Source: Candidatus Methanoperedens sp.
GTDB taxonomy: Archaea; Halobacteriota; Methanosarcinia; Methanosarcinales; Methanoperedenaceae
Length of the DNA: 50,669 nucleotides
Direction of reading: 5' to 3'
Assembly (NCBI GenBank): GCA_012026795.1
Contig: VEPM01000031.1
Span: forward strand, 1-50,669
Program-made: the position numbers and the translations under genes
Shown: positions 43,839 to 50,669 of the stretch, piece by piece
How positions within the stretch are numbered: position 1 is the first letter of the stretch
Layout: every line of letters begins with the position of its first letter
Notes under the pieces: model-generated
Told to the model about the DNA's origin: nothing
Database searches by the model: none
Seen by the model: the letters and a program-made list of their open reading frames with translations, nothing else

Positions 43839-43856
43839 ATAATCTTTAAAGATTAT
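43839..43856 (-). promoter_or_regulatory. perfect 18-bp palindrome upstream of the tubulin-like operon
   Basis: ATAATCTTTAAAGATTAT is its own reverse complement and lies 39-56 bases before the minus-strand start at 43800. TTTAAA in the centre could serve as the TATA element, so a dimeric regulator binding here would compete with transcription factors. Confidence 0.45.
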
Positions 43857-43895
43857 AAATATATCGTTCTTTCTTTCAAAAATGTCATGATCATG

Positions 43896-45011
43896 TCATA
43901 ATCCGATCTCACGTAATTTTCTTAATCTATCAATTACTTCTTCTTTATATAGAAGATCTTTAGCAGCATAAATAAGCCCTTCTGCTACTTCTGTTTTGTT
44001 ATCATTCAATTTTTTCTCAGCCAATAATAACAAGAAATAAGGTATATAAATATCAAAAAATTGCCTTTTACTATCTACCTCATTTTTCATCTTTTCCAGT
44101 TCCAGTGTAATATGAATTTTATCAGCAATTCTTGGTTCCTTTGCTTTAATATTTGAAATAAGGGCCTTTGTTCCTTTCTTTATCAAGTCTAAATCTCCGG
44201 ATTCATTATCATTAGAACCTTCATCTCTCATAGTTGAAGCAATGTTTTCAAGAAAATCAGAAATAAATTCATATTCTTTTTCCTTCCTGAGTTCCTCTGA
44301 AGTGCTTCTCAAATATCCAATAATGGCATTTTTTTTCGGATGAGGATCATTTAAATGAAGAACTGATGTTTTGGCGATTTCATCATTTGAAGAAATGCTC
44401 ATTTCTTCTTTTTTTGCTATATTTTCTTTCAGAGAAGTGCCAGGATATTGTATCTTAGAACCCGGATCAGACACTCTTTCCAATGAACCAAGATTTCTAT
44501 TTCCATATTTGAATCCATTTTCATTTCCAAAGCTTCTGTTTTTAATATTACTATATATTATGAAAATCAAAATTATGATTCCACCCAATACAGCAAGTAC
44601 CCAAAAAACAGTATAATTTGTTCCTTCTTCGCGGATTGGCTGCTGTTTTGAGACACTTATTTCAACTGATTTTTTAGCTACTTCCAAACTATTTTCGTAA
44701 ACTATGACCGATATTTCCCTGTTCCCGGAAGAAATACTCGTTCCACCTTCAGATGTTATTTTCTTAGACTTTCGTGGTTCAATTATTACGTTTTTAATAA
44801 CGCTAACATTTTTTGAATCAAGCAGGAATTGAAGTGTTACTTCTGTCTGTGTATAAAGACTGTTATTCAGCTTTGCATAAAAATGTGCATTAATACCATC
44901 AATCAATACAGTTGGTTCAGTGCCAATTTCTTCTACTGAAACATTTCCCTGCGCATGGGTTGGCAATATCAATAACAACCCAAATATTATCCTTAACAAC
45001 TTCGATAACAT
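43896..45011 (-). CDS. exported CARDB-like protein with cytoplasmic helical domain
   Basis: A 371-residue protein from ATG 45011 (MLSKLLRIIFGLLLILP), chosen because it gives a clean signal peptide. A TTG at 45056 would extend the N terminus. One beta-sandwich domain (VSVEEIGTEPTVLIDGINAH, FLLDSKNVSVIKNVIIEPRK) precedes a membrane helix (FWVLAVLGGIIILIFIIY, about 135-155). The C-terminal 210 residues are cytoplasmic: a linker, then an all-helical domain with TPR-like helices (FFDIYIPYFLLLLAEKKLND). The design joins a surface sensor or anchor to a cytoplasmic module next to the tubulin-like operon. Family not recognised. Confidence 0.68.
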   Translation of the reverse strand: MLSKLLRIIFGLLLILPTHAQGNVSVEEIGTEPTVLIDGINAHFYAKLNNSLYTQTEVTLQFLLDSKNVSVIKNVIIEPRKSKKITSEGGTSISSGNREISVIVYENSLEVAKKSVEISVSKQQPIREEGTNYTVFWVLAVLGGIIILIFIIYSNIKNRSFGNENGFKYGNRNLGSLERVSDPGSKIQYPGTSLKENIAKKEEMSISSNDEIAKTSVLHLNDPHPKKNAIIGYLRSTSEELRKEKEYEFISDFLENIASTMRDEGSNDNESGDLDLIKKGTKALISNIKAKEPRIADKIHITLELEKMKNEVDSKRQFFDIYIPYFLLLLAEKKLNDNKTEVAEGLIYAAKDLLYKEEVIDRLRKLREIGL

Positions 45012-45091
45012 AATACACTTATTAAGTCTATTCAAGATATAATAAAGTTTACCCAAAAAATTATATTGTTCTTAAAGCTAAACTGAGGACA

Positions 45092-45982
45092 ATGCAAGAA
45101 ATAATGAATATCCTGAAAAGAACATATGGGTTGTTTTTTCCAGAGGATAAAAAAATAGCATTCAAAAAGCTTCAAAATCTAAATAATAGAATTCTTATCA
45201 TTACTCTTGAAAAAGAAAAACAATTTTTTGAGAACGAAGTGGAAAAAATTCGAAATAATATATATGTGGGCATGCCAATAAAAGAAATTTTTGCCTCTAT
45301 AGATCAATTATCCTCGGAAGTTGAAAGATACATCATGGTCCAGAACGATGATGACTATATACGGATAATTCAACATCTTGTGGTTAAAAATATTAAAACT
45401 GAGAACGAAATAGAAGAGATATGTGATATAAAGGATAGAAGCATTGTCTTTAAATATTTTAAATCCGGTGAACATGAAATATTTGTTCATATATATGAAA
45501 ATATTAATGAAAAAATTAAATCCATAGAACAAATTCTTAAAACTATAGAAAATATAACCTCAAGGAAAGAAGATTTTGGAGAATTAAAAATTATCTGGAA
45601 TAATATTATTGATGATGAAAAAAATAAATTATATCAAGTTAAGATCAGAATGGATGATCCAGAAAAACCCGAAATGGAAAGGATCAATGCATTGGATAAT
45701 GAGATATCAGGCTTAAACAATAGATTTATCTCCCTTGAGAAATATGCTAAACACTACTTGAGTGAAGAATCACTTGATCTTTTTACAAGCGAAATAAAAG
45801 AATATATGCCGTCAAGGGCAGATATTACTTATTATGATATTCTTAATGGAATGGCGGATTGCATTGTTACTGAATTAAAATATTGTATTGGCAGAGATAA
45901 TGAAGGAAAATCAATTGAAATTAAAAAAAGAATGGCAAAGCTGATATATGGCAGGCTCAAGAAAGGAATGTTTGTGATCTGA
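45092..45982 (+). CDS. helical/coiled-coil protein, 296 aa
   Basis: Not recognised. It is a soluble, predominantly helical protein of 296 residues with no signal peptide, rich in Glu/Lys/Ile, and with likely coiled-coil stretches (about 20-60 and 125-215). It starts after CTGAGGAC and ends one base before the 419-residue tubulin-like gene, so it is probably co-translated with it. A partner that organises or regulates the filament would fit the context. Confidence 0.65.
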   Translation: MQEIMNILKRTYGLFFPEDKKIAFKKLQNLNNRILIITLEKEKQFFENEVEKIRNNIYVGMPIKEIFASIDQLSSEVERYIMVQNDDDYIRIIQHLVVKNIKTENEIEEICDIKDRSIVFKYFKSGEHEIFVHIYENINEKIKSIEQILKTIENITSRKEDFGELKIIWNNIIDDEKNKLYQVKIRMDDPEKPEMERINALDNEISGLNNRFISLEKYAKHYLSEESLDLFTSEIKEYMPSRADITYYDILNGMADCIVTELKYCIGRDNEGKSIEIKKRMAKLIYGRLKKGMFVI

Positions 45983-45983
45983 A

Positions 45984-47243
45984 ATGAACATGTTGGTAAT
46001 AGGAATCGGGGAATGTGGAAGGAATATCACCATACAGATGTATTACCAACTCAGTAGTATGCGATACAAATATCTAATTAAAAATTTTGATTTTTTCGTA
46101 ACTGATACTGAGGATAGTTTAAGAATAATCCAAGATATAAAGCGCAAGGGCATCCCCACCGAAGCAATAAATCCTGGAAAATTCGATGAAAAAATTAAAC
46201 CTTTAAATCTTTTTGCGCTTTCTTCAAAATTACTATCAGGAGTTGGAGGAGCATGGATAACTTCTTCAGAGATCGCCAAGAAATTCTTCCAACAAAAAGA
46301 AGGTGAAAATAAACAATATTTGGACTTTCTTAATTTACCAATAAAATATTGTGAATGTTTCAATATCTTTAATAGTGCAGGAGGAGGAACAGGAAGCGGA
46401 GCAGGGCCAGTTTTTCTGGAATATTTGTATAAGAACGCAGAAGACTCATCACGTAAACTCTTCACTGCGACCATAGTACTTCCTTTCAAAAAAGAAGGAG
46501 GGAACTGGAGGGATATGAATTCTGCAATCAATATATCCAGATACAGCAGACTTTGCGATGGAATTATTATTGCAGACAATGAATTTATGCAAGATAAATT
46601 AAAATCTGATATAAAAACTGTCCAGAATAGTATAAATGAACTTTTAGGAAATATCTGGATGTGGATGAATGCTTGCTCCAGTCCACAGTTAATCATAACT
46701 CCTAAACGCTGGGAAGGATCTGACATTAAAAGAAACTTCCGATTTGGAAACAACGGTTCGCTAATTGTGCCTTGCTTCAGGGAAGAACCTGTGGAAAAAT
46801 TAAGAAGAATAAGTTTGAAATGGATAGTCCTTCGGACAATAAGAGAGAATTGCGCGGCGAAATGTTTGCCTGATACATCAAAACGAATTTTAATATTAGC
46901 CTCTCTACCAGATAAAGAAGTTTGTCCTGTATCAGAATCCGATGTGGCTGATTATATCAGCAGCGAATTGTTCAGGGGCAAAGGGTCAGCGATAGATGTT
47001 ATTTTTATTCGTGGGAAGGCTATGCAGAATGTGAGCGTAACGGCATTGCTTATTTCTCCTGAAATTCCAAGGCTTAAGGAACTCAATGAAACTTTCAGGG
47101 CTTATATGGAAAATCCCAGTACATTAGAAAAAGATATGGTTGGTCAGATCCAACAAAATTCCCAAGAAGATCTTATGAGTTATTACAGGATTGAATATGA
47201 GAATTTTCAGAAATACCTGTATGATCTTAAAAGTCTTGGTTAA
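45984..47243 (+). CDS. divergent tubulin/FtsZ-superfamily GTPase, 419 aa
   Basis: A 419-residue protein with the tubulin-superfamily nucleotide pocket: GIGECGRNI (T1, 7-15), SGVGGAWITSSEIA (T3-like, 85-98), NSAGGGTGSGAGP (T4 signature, 130-142) and IIADNEFM, where Asn199 fits the guanine contact. The T7 catalytic loop is not recognisable (EGSDIKR at the expected place), so GTP hydrolysis upon polymerisation may be weak or absent. It lies two bases after the helical protein gene and converges with a second tubulin-like gene, overlapping it by four bases. It is distinct in sequence from canonical FtsZ. Confidence 0.82.
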   Translation: MNMLVIGIGECGRNITIQMYYQLSSMRYKYLIKNFDFFVTDTEDSLRIIQDIKRKGIPTEAINPGKFDEKIKPLNLFALSSKLLSGVGGAWITSSEIAKKFFQQKEGENKQYLDFLNLPIKYCECFNIFNSAGGGTGSGAGPVFLEYLYKNAEDSSRKLFTATIVLPFKKEGGNWRDMNSAINISRYSRLCDGIIIADNEFMQDKLKSDIKTVQNSINELLGNIWMWMNACSSPQLIITPKRWEGSDIKRNFRFGNNGSLIVPCFREEPVEKLRRISLKWIVLRTIRENCAAKCLPDTSKRILILASLPDKEVCPVSESDVADYISSELFRGKGSAIDVIFIRGKAMQNVSVTALLISPEIPRLKELNETFRAYMENPSTLEKDMVGQIQQNSQEDLMSYYRIEYENFQKYLYDLKSLG

Positions 47244-48460
47244 AGTTCCTGATATGTAGCCATCCCTTTTTCTGTTTCGTATTTTCGGGCAGTTTCCTCG
47301 ATTTCTAACAGTCTGTTCAGTTCATCAGGCAGGAATGTGAATAGGACAGTCAAAGATACAAGGTCTCTTTTTGTTCTTGATATTCCAAGTATTCTCCATC
47401 CTTCCCTGCTGTACTGTTCCATATATTTCTTTATATTTGAGGTATCCAGATATTCCTCTTTTTGTAGATAATAATTCGGTACCCTTAGATTCACAAGATT
47501 TTTCCTGGCATTTGCAAGTTCTGATTTTTCAATTTCCATACTCAGGCTTTCGATAGCTTCATCTAGCATTTCCTTAGGTTCTATACTCTTGTATCCTTTT
47601 GGTAATTTTGAAATTATGGGCATATAGTAAAACAGAGTTCTCATCTGCCTGCTGGCTCTTCCTATCACAGCAAATCCTGGATTATTTTTTCCGTTTGATT
47701 GAAAAGATGTAGTAGATACCATATCCATGAAATCTATGTCCTTTAATTCTCTTCCGAAATTTAGCTTTGAAAGGTCAATTTTCTCGATCATTAATCCGGC
47801 TATCAGATCTGTAAGGCAGCGAGCAATATATTTATTGTATTTAGGAAAAAAAGATTCTATGCTTCTTTTATGCGAAAGTTTTTCATTGTCAACAAGGATA
47901 AAACTATTCACATGTTCGGAAAGTTTTTTTATGCATCTCCATGAATTCCAGGAGAGATGCATGCCTTCTTTGCCTTCTCCACTTGCAGGGATTACTGCAA
48001 TAACAATAATGGGGATATTATACAGTTCTTTTATGGCTCTGGCAACAAAAGGGGCAGTACCGCTTCCAGTACCTCCTCCTGTTCCGACACAAAGAAGCGC
48101 AAAAGGGATCCCTGGTTTATTTTCGTTCTTACTTTTAGGAGTGGTCTTTTCTATACGATTTTTGAGAACTTCTTTTAATTTTTCATAATTCGGCTTTATG
48201 ATCTTTTCTGCATTTTCAGGATAATTTCCAAACCCACCTGTTACGTGTTCTCCAAAACCCGTTGTTTTGCCTTCAATAAATCCTTTTTCCTTGGAAATAC
48301 CTAACCAATACTGGTTTCCAATATTCTTAAGCTTCTTTAGGTCATTGACATCTGAGTTTATAACAATAGGTTCCGCTATCTGGAACATATTTTTTTCTTC
48401 AAATATCGCATCCAGTATTGCACTGCCACACTGCCCTATTCCAATAAATGACCTAGCCAT
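47240..48460 (-). CDS. tubulin/FtsZ-superfamily GTPase with tubulin-like loops, 406 aa
   Basis: A 406-residue protein with a complete nucleotide pocket: GIGQCGSAILDA (T1, 7-18), TTGFGEHVTGGFGNYPENAE (T3, 66-85) and VGTGGGTGSGTAPF (T4, 125-138). The T5-like IPASGEGKEG follows, then LVDNEKL (Asn192). The T7-like DIDFMD (241-246) keeps both acidic residues of NxDFxD. The GQCG in T1 is also that of eukaryotic tubulin. It is therefore the most tubulin-like of the three paralogues and is likely to polymerise. The start follows CAGGTGA; a promoter lies 31-40 bases upstream. Confidence 0.85.
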   Translation of the reverse strand: MARSFIGIGQCGSAILDAIFEEKNMFQIAEPIVINSDVNDLKKLKNIGNQYWLGISKEKGFIEGKTTGFGEHVTGGFGNYPENAEKIIKPNYEKLKEVLKNRIEKTTPKSKNENKPGIPFALLCVGTGGGTGSGTAPFVARAIKELYNIPIIVIAVIPASGEGKEGMHLSWNSWRCIKKLSEHVNSFILVDNEKLSHKRSIESFFPKYNKYIARCLTDLIAGLMIEKIDLSKLNFGRELKDIDFMDMVSTTSFQSNGKNNPGFAVIGRASRQMRTLFYYMPIISKLPKGYKSIEPKEMLDEAIESLSMEIEKSELANARKNLVNLRVPNYYLQKEEYLDTSNIKKYMEQYSREGWRILGISRTKRDLVSLTVLFTFLPDELNRLLEIEETARKYETEKGMATYQEL

Positions 48461-48490
48461 AGTTTCACCTGATACTAGGTTTGCCGGGTA

Positions 48491-48500
48491 TCTTTAAATA
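48491..48500 (-). promoter_or_regulatory. TATA-like promoter of the 406-aa tubulin-like gene
   Basis: Read on the minus strand, TATTTAAAGA is preceded by the purine-rich GGAAAG, a BRE-plus-TATA arrangement about 31-40 bases before ATG 48460. The resulting leader would be short and carries the AGGTGA ribosome binding site. Confidence 0.5.
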
Positions 48501-48570
48501 CTTTCCTTGCAAATCAGTTATTCACAATATTATCAATAAAACAGAATAAAAGGATATGGTGGTATTTGCG

Positions 48571-50661
48571 ATGAGTAATATACTTCGAAGGATTTTTTTC
48601 TTTATTAGTTTATTAATAGTCGCCTCAATGCTAATATTTCCTCCCGCTAGTTCGTCCAATGAAATAAATTCATATATAAATTATACATTCATACCGGAAA
48701 GTTCTATGGTAAGTATAGAGGAAGGGAAAAATCTGAGATTTCTTGTCAAACCCTCATTTCCTCGCAATAATTCAGTATTATATGTGTGGTTACTGGATAC
48801 AAAATTAAGTAAATCAGAAAATGATAGTTGGGCTTCAGAATATGAATATAATCCGGATTTTACTGAAGGAGATAGTAATAAAGAGTTAGAATTACGGATA
48901 TATGAAGGCAATAAGGTTATTTCTAGAAAATGGATTATCGATGTGATAAATGTGAATCGACCACCGGTAATTGATCAATATGACCCCAGCGGAATGATAC
49001 TGCAAATAAAAGAAGGAGAATCTTTGCCATTCTCTATACACGCTTCAGACCCTGACCTTGGAGAGATAAATAGACTTACATATTCGTGGACTCTAAATGG
49101 GAATTTTAAATCTAATATGGAATTTTTTGAATTTAAGCCCGCTCCAGAGTCGGAATATTATGAAAAGGGTATGAATATAATCGAGGTGATAGTGAGTGAC
49201 GGAAAAACAGACATTTCCTGGAAATGGTTTATCAAAGTGGAAGGCGTTAATAGACCTCCAAAAATTACAAACATCACCTCTGATAATAACTGGGAAGTGG
49301 AGGAGGGTGAAAATATCACTTTTTCGATAACTGCATCTGATCCTAATGAGAGCGATAATCTTAGTTATACTTGGAGAATAAGTGAAATTAATCAGAAATG
49401 TGGGAATGTCAGTTGTACATATTATCCAAAATATCATGACGAAGGGAAAAAAACTTTATATGTGACCGTAAGCGATGGTAGTTTGAGCGATTCTAAGGAA
49501 CGTATTTTTAAAGTGATAGATAAAAATGGTCCGCCCATTATCAATAATTTAAGTCCTAAAGCTGAACTAAGATTTTTATTCACATGGGATAATGTATATA
49601 AAAATGATAATAATAGCCTTATTAATTATCTTAAGGATAATCTTAGTATTCAATGGGTAGAAAATGCAGAATTCATCAAAAATAATAATACAATCCGCGT
49701 CTTTAAGAAGAAAGAATCAGTAAACATCACCCTCGATAAAGAAAAAGCAAACCTAATAATTGATGATGGAAAAATCTACAATTTGAAAGTAAAAAACGAA
49801 AATAATACTTTTAATATATATGAAAGATATTTAAATTTATCCAAATCCAATGTTATATTCGAAAATTTTTCCGTGAATGCTAGTGATCCTGAAGGGGATA
49901 ACCTCACTTATAAATGGGAATCATTAAGTAAAAATGATTCCAATAGAACTTATTTTAATTTCTATCCAGATTATAATTGTTGTGAGAGTAAAAAAGAAAT
50001 CATAAGTTTAAAAGTGAATGATGGCAATAATTCTATTTTTGAAACTTGGCATATTGTGTTAGAACAAACGACATCCAGTGCAGAAATCTTATTTTTAGAA
50101 TCTATCATATTAATAGCTGCGACAATTTATATAGGGACACCTTATGCCAGAAGCTTGTTATCTATGATATCTGGCTTTTCCTTGGAAACAATTGACAATA
50201 TTTTGAAATCTATATTGTTTTTACCTCTTGCACTTGCAGCAATACTCTGGATTCATTATGGTTTTCCATTCGGAATAATAGCTTTATTTTTTTCATGGAT
50301 TTTCTTCAATGAAGCCATAAGGAAATTAATAGTAATAAAATATTTTCGAAATCATTTTAAATGGGAAGATATTCCAAACAGTAATGAATTTCGAGCTTTT
50401 CTAAAAAAAAAATTGAAATTTGAATGGACAATTGAAGAATTAAAAAAAGAAGATGAAAATACTCTGAGTATATCCAAGGACAACAAATCCATTAAACTCA
50501 AACTTGAAGATGATATGTCAAATGCAAATCTTATACTTAATAATAAAAAAATCGGTGAATTTTATGTGAATATTGATGAATATAACAAACCAAATCTATT
50601 TTGGAAGCCGGATATAATTTATGAACTAATTATCTCTAAAATAATAGTAGCTGTCTATTAA
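48571..50661 (+). CDS. surface protein with cadherin/PKD-like repeats, three membrane helices and a duplicated domain
   Basis: A 696-residue protein from ATG 48571 (GGTGG 8 bases upstream; ATG 48556 adds five residues). Numbered from 48556, a signal helix (about 11-30) precedes four beta-sandwich repeats (VNRPPVID...PFSIHASDPD...LTYSWTLNG; VNRPPKIT...FSITASDPNESDNLSYTWR; FSVNASDPEGDNLTYKWE). Three C-terminal helices (about 509-527, 550-567, 570-588) lead to a cytoplasmic tail (about 595-701). Residues 342-422, between repeats three and four, align with 601-682: F-W-[DE]...LK..L...W...ENT...ANLI...KI. The same domain thus occurs on both predicted sides of the membrane. It is divergent from the 406-aa tubulin-like gene. 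Function unknown. Confidence 0.78.
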   Translation: MSNILRRIFFFISLLIVASMLIFPPASSSNEINSYINYTFIPESSMVSIEEGKNLRFLVKPSFPRNNSVLYVWLLDTKLSKSENDSWASEYEYNPDFTEGDSNKELELRIYEGNKVISRKWIIDVINVNRPPVIDQYDPSGMILQIKEGESLPFSIHASDPDLGEINRLTYSWTLNGNFKSNMEFFEFKPAPESEYYEKGMNIIEVIVSDGKTDISWKWFIKVEGVNRPPKITNITSDNNWEVEEGENITFSITASDPNESDNLSYTWRISEINQKCGNVSCTYYPKYHDEGKKTLYVTVSDGSLSDSKERIFKVIDKNGPPIINNLSPKAELRFLFTWDNVYKNDNNSLINYLKDNLSIQWVENAEFIKNNNTIRVFKKKESVNITLDKEKANLIIDDGKIYNLKVKNENNTFNIYERYLNLSKSNVIFENFSVNASDPEGDNLTYKWESLSKNDSNRTYFNFYPDYNCCESKKEIISLKVNDGNNSIFETWHIVLEQTTSSAEILFLESIILIAATIYIGTPYARSLLSMISGFSLETIDNILKSILFLPLALAAILWIHYGFPFGIIALFFSWIFFNEAIRKLIVIKYFRNHFKWEDIPNSNEFRAFLKKKLKFEWTIEELKKEDENTLSISKDNKSIKLKLEDDMSNANLILNNKKIGEFYVNIDEYNKPNLFWKPDIIYELIISKIIVAVY

Positions 50662-50669
50662 ACACATCT

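Noticed and set aside
46043-46753. 236-codon minus-strand frame inside the 419-aa tubulin-like gene
   Set aside because: The plus strand carries the clear GGGTGSG nucleotide-binding signature; the antisense frame has no motif.
40599-48460. Interpretation of the tubulin-like genes as a plasmid or phage partition system (TubZRC/PhuZ type)
   Set aside because: No TubR-like DNA-binding gene or iterated centromere repeats were seen, and the partners are membrane and surface proteins. The adjoining housekeeping genes also argue for a chromosome.

Overview
The window reads as chromosomal DNA of a methane-metabolising archaeon of the Methanosarcinales type, most plausibly a Methanoperedens-like (ANME-2d) organism. 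The evidence is an mcrC gene, the archaeal block rplX (LX) - prefoldin alpha - FtsY - pantoate kinase - phosphopantothenate synthetase, DUF2180 proteins, archaeal TATA-like promoters and S-layer-type exported proteins. The genus assignment is inference; the domain assignment is firm. No rRNA, tRNA, CRISPR array or intact insertion sequence was seen.

Region 1 (about 0.05-11.5 kb, all +): a long, tightly spaced array built from repeated paralogues. Four NAD(P)-dependent quinone-oxidoreductase-like MDR enzymes are interleaved with five DUF4386-type membrane proteins, plus an alpha/beta hydrolase, a DUF6326 protein, a small 4-TM protein, a methyltransferase and a formylglycine-generating-enzyme-fold protein. 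It looks like an operon that grew by repeated duplication of an MDR/DUF4386 module.

Region 2 (11.6-19.5 kb, accessory, mosaic): a MacB/LolCDE-like ABC exporter (ATPase, exported CARDB-like protein, FtsX-type permease), a zinc-ribbon membrane protein, a GC-rich unknown gene, an MBL-fold hydrolase and a membrane protein. Three promoters here share one near-palindromic element followed by the same TATA-like box. Rearrangement debris lies between the genes: a chimeric remnant joining pieces of two other genes of this window (15.2 kb) and an inverted, internally deleted copy of the FGE-like gene (17.9-18.2 kb).

Region 3 (19.5-30.3 kb, all -): a secreted S-layer-like lipoprotein, then a run of redox genes. 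One block with 4-base overlaps or gaps of a few bases runs ferritin-like protein, McrC, two DUF2180 proteins, a three-gene 2-oxoacid:ferredoxin oxidoreductase (gamma-delta, alpha, beta), a glutaredoxin-like protein and a ferredoxin:thioredoxin reductase fused to rubredoxin. Upstream lie an AhpD-like protein, a second ferritin-like protein, a DUF302 protein and a large radical SAM protein. This suggests electron delivery and oxidative protection tied to methyl-coenzyme M reductase activation.

Region 4 (30.5-35.5 kb, all +): a tiny cysteine protein, an ArsB/SLC13-type anion transporter, then the conserved archaeal housekeeping block.

Region 5 (35.7-50.7 kb, visibly more AT-rich): the most unusual part. 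Three different, highly divergent tubulin/FtsZ-superfamily GTPases sit among coiled-coil membrane proteins, a HEAT-repeat protein that is broken at a TA dinucleotide tract, CARDB-like and cadherin/PKD-like surface proteins with cytoplasmic tails, and signal-peptide proteins. Together they suggest an uncharacterised membrane-linked cytoskeletal or envelope-remodelling system. One member of this cluster carries the same domain on both predicted sides of the membrane.
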